Source of the DNA: Albula goreensis
Taxonomy: Eukaryota > Chordata > Actinopteri > Albuliformes > Albulidae
DNA length: 64,000 bases
Assembly: GCA_022829145.1 (NCBI GenBank)
Contig: CM040743.1
Coordinates: forward strand, 11,178,146-11,242,145
Direction of reading: 5' to 3'
The notes under the pieces are model-generated. The model had not been told where the DNA came from. It saw only the letters and a list, made by a program, of their open reading frames with translations, and did no database searches. A program made the position numbers and the translations under genes. This document shows positions 37,231 through 49,400 of this stretch, piece after piece; the stretch's first letter is position 1; every line of letters starts with the position of its first letter.

Positions 37231-39745
37231 TATCTTGCTGTCTACAGCCCCCTTTTGTCTTATAGAAACAAAGACATAAATTCCACAAGTGTACCTTGGG
37301 AAACCCCTTACCTGACCATCTTTGAGTCCCAGAATGAGAGATGTGGGACCACAACAAGCGGGCAGCCCTGTTGGCTCCAAGGTACCTGACAGGAAAATTT
37401 TCCGAGGGCCTATAATGACATGAGTCCAGCGAAAGCTCATTACTACCCCTGGCCAAAAGATGAAGTCCTCAGGGAAAGTTCATTGATCACCTCTAGTTGT
37501 GGTGTAACCTACGTCAATGCGAGGTGATTGCTTTCTTTGGTGTGAGATCTGCCAGAGAGATCACAAGACATAACAAATGGCAGCCCAGCTACTACAGCAA
37601 TGAAAATTTAGTAACCAGTAAGCCTTGTGGTTTAGTCAAGAGACTTCACTTTTCATTGTTATTGGGTTGTGTTCTGAAGTATATTTATGAATTTCATTCA
37701 ATTTCAGACCTAGAATACTTTGGGTTCTTGGAGGCAGCTCCTGTGTTTTGGTTATGTTCATAACTGCTAGTGGCAGTTCACTGCATTTTTCTGAGGATTT
37801 CCCTCACATGAACAAACAGAAATCAGAATGGCACTGGTGGATTGCTCCACTCTTGGTAAGGAAATGAAAGGACTCAATTGTCAAAATGTATCCATTCAAG
37901 TTATGGATTCAGTCATTTTCATGATATTACAGAGGATGATGATTTTAATACTTATCCAGTTCTTTTTAGAATGATGTCCAATCATCATAATGACAAAAAA
38001 AATATCATGAACCTCAGACAAGAGTTATTGAGGAGGAATGCTCTTGGTTGTGATAAGATGAATTTGGAATTCAGGTCCAGTTATGTTATTGAATTTGGTA
38101 TGATTGCCCAGTAACATTTAAAAACATCGTTAATGGGCAATGAAACATCCAGTCATCCGCACTCATTTAAGTTGGATATCCACCTTACTCAATTTCTCAG
38201 TGCTGTTTCTCTTGAATAATCACTTTAGCTAATGGGATACTCCTGCATGGTGCGAACCCCTTAACAGGGACTCCACACATAAAATTCATTACATCTGATC
38301 AGTTTGTTAGAGGATGGGCCAGTTTTGTAATGCCTTTTTTAATGAATATTCAAATGCCCCTCTTTGGCTGTGATTTACAACTGGCTATGATATCCTTCCG
38401 GAGAGTGTGAGGACAAAGCCAGGTTGTTTAACAGATTGTAGGGCTTGGCTGTTTCGCTGAATGTCTTGGGTAGGAGTCTACACTCCACAGCATTCAGTCA
38501 GAAATTGAGAAACGTCTTCATTTTGCCCAGATTTGGCCTGTGTGATCCGGTTTCCCCCTGACTGATATCTCTCCCTCAAGCACTTTGAATTGAGTAACCT
38601 GTATGAATATTAGTCCAGTATGAGTCACAGAGCATGAGCAGAGGGCGCTCAGGTGAATGGGAGTGCCTGGACGTAGTCTGGTACATACACTGATTTGACA
38701 TTTAATAAGCAATGCAAATTGCAGCTCTCTTGCCTCATTTATTTATTTCGTTATTTATTTATTACAAGAAAGCATACTTAAGATTCTAACAAAGATTAAA
38801 TACCATTTAGATCCTATAACCAACAGCTCTGTTTTGTCTCAATTTTGGAGGAGAAGATGTTGGGTCAGTCATTCCTTTGTGTCTTTGAACCAGGAATCCT
38901 TGGGCTACGGTTTCACAACTGCATCACCTTTTGGCATTCATTTTTATCTGCATAACACTGCAACAGTGGAAAGCAAGCACTGAACCAAAACAAATCATAC
39001 TCTCTATAAATAATAAAACAATTCTTATATTAAACCTTTACCAAAGGTTTCACATGCAGAGCACAAAGAAAATCAGCAAAAAGCAGCACCTACTCTAGGC
39101 TACGACACACATTTTTAATGTCATTAAATTGTAATTTTATGTTAAAAGCTATGAGTCTCTGTAACATACTCAAAAGTCTAATTTACTTCTGATTTTATTA
39201 ACTTGGTTTTTATAGTTTTGTGAATTTGTAAACATTTGGCATGTTTACAGCTGTCAGCTGCTGGTACATGTGTGTATGGGTTTGCCTACATGACTTCACT
39301 AGGAAATCTACTGCTGTTTTTACTGTTCACAGATAAAACATGGGAGTAGACTATAAATAAAATGACAATTATCTAATAAATCATTTCAAATCGATAAAGG
39401 ATTAAATGTTTTGGTACATTTTGACATCACTTTCAGAGTTATTATCCACTCCCATTCCTAGTGTATTCATATCGTTGAACTCCTACTGCACATATAATTT
39501 TAATGGCTGTAATGGATGTGTTTTGAAGATCTCACCAAGCACTCCTGCATATGCTCTGCTGTCGATGACAGAAACAGCATAGATCTAAACCATTGTTATT
39601 GCAATGCATGCTTTTAGAAAGCTCATTACTGCATTGTGGATGGTTTATGGAGGCAGAGTTATTATTCAGGATGGAATCATCATTTGCTGAGACAATTTCA
39701 CCACTCCCAGAATAATTATTCAAAAATGAGCAGAATAATGCTTAC
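37231..39745. other. no gene recognised
   Basis: Mixed composition. The interval 38,230-38,480 (ttttttaatgaatattcaaatg and neighbours) could be another regulatory block. An ATTT-rich patch lies at 38,737-38,764. No exon recognised. Confidence 0.45.
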
Positions 39746-39961
39746 CACAGGATTCGGTGTATAAAATATTTGAATCCTCTCCTTGCACTGCCAGGTTTAA
39801 TGGGCTTATAGTCGAAAGCTCCATGTCTAATTTCTTCAGTATCTTTTCAGAATCTTGTGGTACGCAGGTATTCGCAGGAGAATATGGGATATGACATATT
39901 CCAGGTGTGAGATTCACCTCATGGGGCACGGCAGCAGGTGTGTGGTTACCCAGACGAACGG
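39746..39961 (-). CDS. candidate internal exon, unidentified
   Basis: The minus-strand frame is open from about 40,040 down to a good donor (TGTG|GTAAGC, intron from 39745), ending in phase 1. A possible acceptor (TTTGTGATTATCCAG|CC) sets the upper end at 39961. That gives 216 bases with phase 1 at both ends, the symmetric type common in extracellular proteins. The peptide contains VRLGNHTPAAV, then PGICHIPYSPANTCVP, EKILKKLDMELSTISPLN and NILYTESC. It has three cysteines and an NHT glycosylation sequon, and is less biased than chance ORFs nearby. The polypyrimidine tract is poor. Alternatively it is a first exon starting at the ATG in GACATGG near 39,815, or chance. No family recognised. Confidence 0.3.
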
Positions 39962-41219
39962 CTGGATAATCACAAACACCTGTTCTTGATTGGAGAGTTG
40001 TCTCCACACCACAGCACTGAGTAGCCACAGAGGACTCCCTATTTCAGGGATTTTTTTGTAGGAGTGCCCCCAAGTCATAGCTCTTTAATGAGTATCTCAC
40101 CATATGAAATGGACCCTAATGGAGGAATCAATAAAATATCAAATACAGGCCAGGGGGTGCACTGCTGTTTTGGCATAAGAAAAAAGAAACTTGAATAAAA
40201 TATTTTATGCAAAAGAGTTTCAATACTTAGAAATGTCTAAAATAATAACTATGCATTTTCAAATATTCAAGGAAAATCATGTTTAGTATGTAAAGCTGAG
40301 TGTCTTAATCTTCACCTTTCAGTTTTCTGTGCCTGTACATAGAAATGATCCTTTCCTTTTCGCACCCTACACTCAGTACATGAAATTCCCCACTATTCTG
40401 AAACAATGTGCTTAAAATCAACAACACAATTTGCAAATGTGATTAAGATTTACAGTTCAGCGTTTTAAAAATAGATTCTTTAATCTGGAAAGAGGAGGAT
40501 GTGGAGTTCAATCATGGAATCCATCAAAAGTCTCAAATTTGCATCATTGTAGGGTGTAGTGAATATCTGTTGCAATGAAGACAGAAGACAACTGACAGCA
40601 GGCTATAACACTCCACTGGGCCTGGTGGCGCCTTTTGAGCTTTTCATAAAGCTTGTCAACATGCCTGCAGACAACAAAACAATATGTCGATTACATAAAT
40701 GTCTAAGTAAAGTACTGGAGGTGGAAAGAGCATGAGTATTAATAAAGGGACAAAAAATAGCAACTCTGAGCCATTTAGAGAATTAGACAAAGAGAGATCT
40801 TTGTGTTTGTGTGAACTGGACATGGATATCGTGAATGCCGTGTTAAAGGTTCACAGGAGAGAAGGCCAAAATCTCAGTTTCCTCATGACCTTCTCTTTTC
40901 TTTTTTCCTCCACAGTTTTAGAGTACCACCCTTCTCACTTGCATTGTTCAGCATTCATTTCATCATTTCACCTTTTCTAAACCTGTGAACTTTAAAGAAA
41001 TGTTATCAGCCAACAAAGACTCTTTTGCTGGCATTAATTTGCATGAGGGCAGACATCCATCGTTGCTTTATCATCACATCAGTAATGACAGTAGACAGTC
41101 TGTATGGGATAGGTTGGAATTTAAATTTGCCCTGACAATATCAGAATGGCTTATTCATCACCCCACTACTATTTACAGGCCACTACCATGCTTAACACAA
41201 GTCTGAAGCTGGTCAGTAC
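39962..41219. other. no gene recognised
   Basis: AT-rich with complex patches at 40,550-40,680 and 41,030-41,200. No exon with splice signals noted. Confidence 0.45.
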
Positions 41220-41480
41220 CATACCTGCTCTTGGCGATTGATTCCGGCTGGTTGACAAATTGAACACTCTGAAAGCCTGGGTGGTCAATCACTCAGGTTT
41301 GGGGGTGTACGGGGACCTTTGGGCCTTGTAACGCCTGTGAAATGAAAGACAAACCTCCCAGAAAGATTTGCTTAGGAGGCCATTTCTCCAGAGAGTTGAG
41401 AGTTGACGGTTTGACAAACACGGATATACTTTAGAATTCAGCTTTAGGGGAGATATCCCTCAAATGTGACAGGCCTTCAT
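41220..41480. promoter_or_regulatory. candidate conserved noncoding element
   Basis: Complex block with ggcgattgattccggctgg, gacaaattgaacactctg and ggtggtcaatcactcagg, motifs of PBX/HOX and SOX/TCF type. The nearest repeat is the GT tract that follows. Inferred from composition only. Confidence 0.25.
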
Positions 41481-41508
41481 CATAATTATCAAAGACTGGG
41501 AGGTTTGA

Positions 41509-41540
41509 GTGTGTGTGTGTATGTGTATGTGTGTGTGTGT
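41509..41540. repeat. imperfect (GT)n microsatellite
   Basis: GT run interrupted by two ATGT units. Confidence 0.95.
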
Positions 41541-43683
41541 CTTCTTGTTATAAACTCACCACTCTGGAAATGAGCAGAAATGTTTTCCTATTTTAATGCT
41601 GGAAGTGTTATGACCATAAGCATTTTAGGTTCATTTTAGGAGTTTGCCTCCTCAGGATTTCAAACAGAGTGAAAGCATCATATGGACTTTCTCATCAAAG
41701 AAATTGGCACCAAAGGCAGAGCCACTGATACTGCTGCAAAACCATTAAGGCTAGTTTTAAATGTTTTCCATGTGCAGAACTGGCCAGAATTGTTTTTAAT
41801 TTAAATATTTTACTATTATTGTTGTCTCCTGTTCGCTAGTGCTGTGAGAACTAAACCATCATATGCTTAACCTGATTGACTGTTCTCATGTCAGCAGTGT
41901 ATTTGTTCAGGCAGAAGGGGGTCTGTCAAACCTATTTTGCTAACATTATAGATATATGGTACCACTTTTCCTCTCGCTTTGGACAAATATTAGTCATAGA
42001 ATTTTTGGGCTGTAAACTGTCCATAATTCCTGTGAGGTGTGATTCTTATGCAATGTCTCCTGCGTGATCGGCACCCCCCTGGGACAGAGTGGTTCAGATT
42101 ACTAACAGTTCCTGATTGAAAGTGATGTCAATTTAAATTGTGTCAATCCTTTGATTAAAAATGTTATTTAAATAATTGTCACCTTATTTTTAAATGGGCA
42201 ACTACCTGCTTTTGTTGATACTAAAAATCAAACCAGCAGTAGGTATTTTCGTCAACTAACAGTCAGCTTCTCATGCATTTAGCCCATTAAAATGTATGTT
42301 TTACCATGGCTTGTAGGTGTAGGAGGGTTTTTGCTACCGTTCTGCACAACATCTGCTTTTCCTTACACATGAAAATTATGGTAGGAGAGATTTATTTTGA
42401 AAAACAATGAGATGTATTTGTATTGGTTAAGAAGAGTAGCCTGTTCACCCCAACAGGAGGAAAACTGTCTGTGTCACATTAGTTGGCCTGTCTTCAGGCC
42501 TATGCCAGGGGTGTCAGTTCCCTCAATACTATTGATAGGTTTGGATTTTTAATAGATGCAACAAAAACATGTGCAAGAGTTATGGCTTTTCAGTGGGACT
42601 GACCTGACTCTACAGCATAAGCAGACATAAAGGGGAGAGAGCCAGACATCCAAGAGATGAAGTTACACTGACCATCATTTCTCTGACAGGGTAGCTGGTC
42701 AATATCAACATGATGGATATCAAAATGGAGCTGTTATCCTCAGTCTGGGATTTATTTAGAAAAAAATCGTTTGAGGAGAAGCATTTTCATCTTTGTGATT
42801 ATGTTTCACATCATAGCCAAATGGCCATAAGACGTTCCATTTTGTGCTCACAGCAATTATATTCTCTGGCAGGATGTGGCTAAGTGTGTCTCTTTCTTGT
42901 AACTAGTAAATTAATCCCTCAGGGCCGATCACAGTGTAACTTTGGAGACCATCACCGATATTAATTATGATTGTTCATATTTACTGGTTGTAAAACAAAC
43001 TTGTGAACAAATACATGGTATGCTTTGTCTTTCTCTCCATAAGATTAAAGTAAGATTAAATTCAAAATCAAATGCTGTTTAAAAACACTGAATTTTACTT
43101 TAAAAAATATCATGGAATTCATCAAAGCAGTCACCTGTGCAGTGTTTCTACAACATATACTTTACTTCTACAAAAGTAGCGATTTATTTGGCTCGCTTAA
43201 TTTTAACTACAGCACTACAGTCATTCAAGAGTGCAACTAATTGATATCTTAATGATGTGATTATATACAATGCGCAGGGATGCAGGAAAAATACCTCCAA
43301 TCAACATGCCACAATTGCCATGCCCTTTAAAAGGCTGGATGAACTGTGTATGACTGTTAGAATACTGCTCTCCACAACTTGCTTACTGTTTGCAGAATTC
43401 AAGCAGTGAGAATGATAAATCAAAGTTGTATTATCATTATAATTAATACTGACCATGGATAATTATCCAATAATCCTTTTCACATGGCAGCGTAATGGAA
43501 ATAGAGAAACCCCAATTAACTGTGGTAATCACAACGCTTACTTAAATTGGGACAGTGTCAGAGAACATTTTGAAAACACAAGGAAATGTTGCATTTTCAA
43601 CAGCATATTTGTGGAATATAGAAATATAGGTAGCGCATCTTCAAGTATTGACACTATCTCCATTCTCCAATTTGAAATGAAAT
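41541..43683. other. no gene recognised
   Basis: AT-rich; nothing identifiable besides short chance ORFs. Confidence 0.5.
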
Positions 43684-43719
43684 TACTATTATTATTATAA
43701 TTATTATTATTGTTATTAT
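43684..43719. repeat. (ATT)n microsatellite
   Basis: Imperfect ATT/TTA triplet repeat of about 36 bases. Confidence 0.9.
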
Positions 43720-43989
43720 GCTTATAAAGTTGAAAATAAAAATGATTTAAAACTCTGGTTGCGGTGACCAGGAGCTCTGGCTCATATTTACTGAGGATAG
43801 TGCTAATTATCATCCGCATACAAACACTTATTTCCTCAGGCATCTCAATTTGTATGTGTGTTTAGAACATTGTTGGGATAATTGAACGTTGCTGAGATAA
43901 TTGAACTGCATTTTCATACACCACCCCCAACTGTGACTTAACTACGGTAAGTCAGTATCGTAAGGCCAGGAACACCCTATGAGCAGTAC
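43720..43989. other. no gene recognised
   Basis: Contains a short two-copy tandem (gataattgaac) at about 43,875-43,908. No gene. Confidence 0.5.
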
Positions 43990-44290
43990 CGCTGACAAAA
44001 GCAACAGCCAGTTGTTTATTCTTTTACCTCTCTTTCGCTTCCTTTCTACCCCTGACATCACTTCATTTATGGATCCGACATTAATTGCGGGCTGCTGAAC
44101 CTAACACAGCTTGTTCTGACTGGTAAGATGAACAGATCTTTTAATCAACTCATTGCCAACATGTTTAATCACTCGTCAAAATCCAGAAACATTAGCAGCC
44201 CAGAGAAAGATTTGGAAGATGCTTAATTTTCTTAGACAGACATTTTCCCCCATCTTCAATGAACAGGCGTGTTTAGTGTCTTCAGATTAC
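43990..44290. promoter_or_regulatory. candidate conserved noncoding element
   Basis: Complex sequence with ggatccgacattaattgcggg, agatcttttaatcaactc, gtttaatcactcgtc and gcttaattttcttag (homeodomain and forkhead-type cores). Not in any repeat I know. Inferred from motif density only. Confidence 0.25.
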
Positions 44291-45616
44291 AAACCTCCAG
44301 TAAGGCAATGACATGTTTATATAAGTTTAGCACGTTATTAATTTCTGTCTGTGAATCTACTTCTCATATTACTGTTGTTGAGTTTGTCAAGTTTAAAAAC
44401 AACCTTGTTTGTTGGGCTCATGTTCATTAATTTGATAAGAAATGTGTATGTCTTATAAAGGAGTGAATCTATGCACACAATTTGTCCTTAATTCTAATAA
44501 ATACTAATCCAACATTTTATTTAATCAATAACCCTATCTAATCAATAACCTTTTTCTCTTTGGCCCAGAGTATAGAACAATCTATGTGCTTCTGCAAAGG
44601 GCCAGATCATACATCTCTCCATTCTGTATCTCCTCCAAGTCTCTGCTCTTTACTCCTCCAAGTGTGCTAGCACACATGTGCACTCTACCTCTCACACTCA
44701 CATATCAACACTCCTCTGTATTCCCTTCTGGTTATTCCATATGGTTAGTTTTTTTTTCATGCTTACCTTTATTTCCCTTGTAAATAGTAAACCCCTTTTA
44801 TACATGATGAAAACCTTTTGCCCCCTCCCACCCCCTCCTTGTTTTCCCCACCGCACTGAATTTATCAGACCAACAGCAGCAATCTTCTCGCACAGACCCT
44901 GGAGGGGACTGCTGATCACATGATTTTCTCCGGTTTACATGTTGTCAAGCTTTCCAGTGAACATACTTCACCAATCACATGCTGCCAGTGCTGTGGGGGG
45001 AACATGCAGTCAGCATGTGCTAAATGTAGGCAGGCATTCTGGCCAACCAGAAGTGTGTGCTATAGAGTGATGGAACTGATGAACCTTGACAGGCTTAAGT
45101 CCAATCTTTCCAAAAGTCTGCAAACCTGACCACGCTCTTGCTCTCAAACAAGCCTCACAGAAACTTGAAAGGAAATGGTGTTCATCAAAATTACAAGTCT
45201 TCCCTCTAGCCTGGAAAGAAATTATAACCTACCAGCTCTCTCTCTCAGCTGTTAGATCTTCATATGTTTCTTGCCTTATAGAGGACAAAGGCAAGCCCAG
45301 ATAAGTATTCAACACCAATGCCATAATAATAAAAACCATTCATCAGCTGACCCATGTATTCCAGTGACTTGCTATGTGCTGTATGATTTCATGACCTTCT
45401 ATGACAGCAAAAGTAAGCAATGGTATGGTTTGGCTGTGCATTGCATTAAACAATGCCCTTTAGGCATGACTATATTCACAATACAGCACAACCTCTTGCA
45501 TCTTATGCTGAAGATTTAGACTTATACATTCCCTGTTAGAGTTAAATTAACTCTATTTTACAATGCATTCTAGCTCAAGTATGGATTTTTGGTTTCCAGA
45601 ACATTTCTAAGAGTAT
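44291..45616. other. no gene recognised
   Basis: C/T-rich patch at 44,580-44,860 gives overlapping ORFs on both strands; none has a recognised family or splice context. Confidence 0.45.
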
Positions 45617-45673
45617 AATAGAGAATGAGAAATAGAAAATGTAGAGAATGTAGAGAATAGAGAATAGAAAATG
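45617..45673. repeat. short tandem repeat, about 7-10 base unit
   Basis: Degenerate repeats of tagagaa/tagaaaatg (for example tagagaatgtagagaatag) over about 57 bases. Confidence 0.8.
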
Positions 45674-46904
45674 TTCCCAGGATCATATATTTATCCATTT
45701 TCCTTAAAGTAACTTGAAGGGTATTTACCTGGACTGTTTCCCTGTGACTTTGACATTTTGACAATTATGTTCGTAGAATGTTTGATAAATGTTTACATGT
45801 TACTTGGTCAATAATAAGTGCTGCCGCAACATAAGATTACATCAAAAAACAAATTATAAGACTATTATCTGTCTTCCCAAAGAGCTGGGAGTTTCCCTTT
45901 GTCTCACATAGCAATGGTTGGAAAGCATAGCAGGATGGTTATCAGATTCATAACAGTTAGCTGGGGATATGAAGAAGCAAAAACACCTTGCTTGAGCAGC
46001 CCAAACTCTTGTGACTTCCGCTGACATTGTGGCTTTTCACTGCTATCATATTTTTCAGTCTTTCACTCTGGATGGGGAGAATTTTACAAACTGCTGGGAA
46101 ATAGCAGATGGCAAAATACTGGGAATTTTGGGAGGGCATGTGTACCATTTTGGTGCAATTATCTCAACTTCTGTTACATCACTGAGGCATGTAACATATT
46201 CCACAGTTAAAGCCAGACATGCTCTGCAGAGCATCTGTGTCCATAAAGCTGTCTGTGTGTATAAGGGAGATCATCATCATAACAGAACAAAAATGTTTCT
46301 CTTAAAATGGATTCCATATCTTATCATGCACAGTCAAGGATATCCCAACTGATTTATGCCAGAGAGGTATAAACAGGGGATTGGCAAGACCATAATTACA
46401 ATAACATATTAACAAAACAAGAGCATGACTGTATCACAAGTGAAGGCATAGGGACATGATGCAATACAATCTCTTGCAATACAGTATTAATATATGATGG
46501 GGAAGTATTTGAAAGGTTATTCAGATCTTAATTTAAACTTAAAATCCAAAAATATAGAATCACAAAATATCACGTGAAGAGAAAATCCACTGATAAGAGA
46601 ATGACAGCCAAAAACAGGAAGAAACCCAAAAAAGGTGCAGGTAAATGAACTCCTGCCACGCCCCAGTGGTGAAACAGATTTGGATCTGAGTAGAACTTCT
46701 GGATGAAGTGAAAAGGAGACAACAGCCAAAATCTTAAAACCTTATCTTATCAGTTATATATCAGATATTATTATGCAGAGTCCTTCTGTGATCAAGATCA
46801 AAGTTCAAAGGCATGTCCCGTTTCAGCCCTCCCAGGTATGTCCACTTTCCAATTACCATATTCTGATGATCTGCTGACTGTTTGGCCAGGTAAGAACACA
46901 CACA
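45674..46904. other. no gene recognised
   Basis: AT-rich; the 113-codon ORF at 46011-46352 shows no recognised features. Confidence 0.5.
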
Positions 46905-46950
46905 TTCTCTCTCTCTCTTTCTCTCTCTCTCTCCCTCTCTCATTCTCTTT
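46905..46950. repeat. (CT)n microsatellite
   Basis: Interrupted CT/TC tract of about 46 bases with cytosine and thymine slips. Confidence 0.95.
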
Positions 46951-49400
46951 CACTTACTCCATCTCAAACATGCATGTATAGGTTTGACTACTACACACCT
47001 AAACTATTAACTTTGTACAAAAAGAGAAGTGCTGCATTTGTCAAAATATCTGAGACCCAGGCAAAGTTTGACAATGTACACTCATTATATTACTGCACTG
47101 CATCAATTATTCAAGGCAATCTTTTAGAACTTAGTAAATACAATTTCCCTCTTGTAACAGAGTAAAATTACTGGGAACAGAAGAATAGCTGAGGTCCAAG
47201 GTCCCATCACATGCCTTAGTAAGAAGGTAGAGAAGAGAGTGAAAAGATCAAAGGATACCATGTAAGAGAGAAAATATACCATGTCTTTTCTTCTTCTCTT
47301 TAACCCTTTCAATCTTTTCCTCCAGTCTCTGTCACTTTATCCTTTTCTGTCTTTTCTCTTCCTGTCCTGGATTTAGTCTGGCCTGTATAAGGAAATGAGT
47401 TGGAAACACACTCTTCATGCTTAAATGTTTGCTATTTATTACATGAGAGTTTGGCATAGTAGTCTTTTACAAGTGTATTGAAATGCTAATGTTTTACTAA
47501 TTTTTAATACAAAATGCTTTAACCAAATTGTATTTTTGTATGATGCTGCAATGATCGTAAAATCGTAACTTCCCTTTATTATCATGTGTTTCTGCTTTTT
47601 TTTTTTTTTTAGCTGAATAGCTGGTCCGGCTGTGTATCGATACTGATGAAACCCTTAGATGTGCTGTTTGAAAGATGAAAACCAACCTTAAAAAGTATAC
47701 AAGACTTTTTTATTCCACACACTGCAGTTTACATTTAGTACAGTGTCCATATTTCCCTTCCAGCATCCTTTTTTTCTCACTAGAATCTGTGATTGATACA
47801 TCACTACTGGATGTAGGTGGCATGCACGTCAAAGTGGGTGAATTTAGTCAATTTGTGCAAACAACTTCCTTTTGGCAGACCTTGTTTTCAGTGTTCACAA
47901 GGCCAGCCAGCCTCCTAGATTTGAAACAGAATGCAAGGAAACGGTTTTGGACTCCAACTGATACCAAATAACACTGACCTGATTACATAGTATGCGCCAT
48001 CAAGATACATGCGGTCTGACTGTCTTGACCCTCTTTTCCTTTGTTAGCACCCTAAAACAGCTGCACTATCCTTGTGATGAATTCTCACGTTTTCCCAGAG
48101 GCAATTTTCTGTCAGCCTACCTTAAATATAGGTCTCTGCATTCAATCTTCAGGTTGTCAGTGATGATGATCATATCATGAACATCCAAGAGGCCCTCACT
48201 TCACTGATCCTTAAGATCTTGAGGATCAAGAAAGCCACTGATGCTAAAAATCCAATTCTTAAATGTATTCTTTGACAGATTAATTTGCCAGTACTGCATG
48301 CTAGCCCCTTTTCTTTTGGTGGAATGGTATAATGGCAATAAGGCAAAATTACATTGGTACTTCCAAATTTATACCTTATTCAGATTACCAGCCTGTCTGG
48401 ATTACTGCTTTTTCAAGGCTGCTTAATGCAATGCCTATCTGCCTACATGTGCCAACCATTGGATTATCATTTTAATTTATGATAGCCATTCAGTGCAAAC
48501 AACCATGGAACCAGCATTTCTCTCTGGACCAGGACATAAAATGAAAGGAAAATACCATTACCTCCCAAGCACATCCACTCAGTGGGGAGGGAAGGACAAG
48601 CAGATGTCAAAATCAAAAGTAAAAGCAATGGGAGGGAAAATAAACAGAAAAGTCAGAGAGAAACTTTTCCATGTATGTGCCTTTTTCACCATTTCAAAGC
48701 TAAGGCACTGTTCAGTACTGGAAAAATGTGATGAAAATGAAGCCATTGTAATACATAAAGAAGCAAATGAAGCTCAGTGCATTTTGCATTCACGTATATC
48801 AGAACTGTGGGGAAGCATTACAGCTGCTATATACATGATAATCTCCATGCATATAGAGCTAGGTGGAGTTTATCATTCATTTTGAACAGTTTACATATAA
48901 CTTATCTCAGATGTTTCACCAAAATTTCTCATTAAATTTTAAACACCAGCTCAGAATTTAAGAACGCACAGAAAATAATGGTGACCAAGCTCATAAAAAT
49001 CGCTTCAGCATTTTCATATATAAACGTATAAATACTAGCTTTTCATTGCTGTTTTTGAAGAGGGTAAGGAGCAGCTCCTTGCTAGCCACAGTTTAGCGAT
49101 GCACGTGCATACCAAAGGTAAATTTATTGATTTAAATGTACCTCAACAGGATTATCGCATACAAAATGATCAAATGAGCCTCTGAGTAGCTGACGCTGTA
49201 AGACATTAGCTTAGGAAGGGCACGTTAGCCCTGCTACTGTGCATTCCAGCTCTAGCCATGCCGTTTTACTGCTATGGCTGGTGGTCCTCATCAGCAAGGC
49301 AGTAACTGGCGGAGTCTCACTGGAAAAAGATAATGGGTAAGACGGTTAAGTGCATTAGTGTCCTTGCTCTCTGTCAGCGCCTGTAGAGATACAAAATAAA
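46951..49400. other. no gene recognised
   Basis: Pyrimidine-rich at 47,280-47,380; T15 run near 47,596-47,610. ORFs at 47675-47971 and 48493-48885 are long for the background but start or sit in low-complexity context and match nothing I know. Confidence 0.45.

Noticed and set aside
37012-37440. 142-codon minus-strand ORF
   Set aside because: Overlaps the enhancer-like block and has open frames on the other strand; no consensus acceptor or donor at useful positions.
48493-48885. 130-codon plus-strand ORF
   Set aside because: GTG start, no recognisable domain, no exon boundaries.
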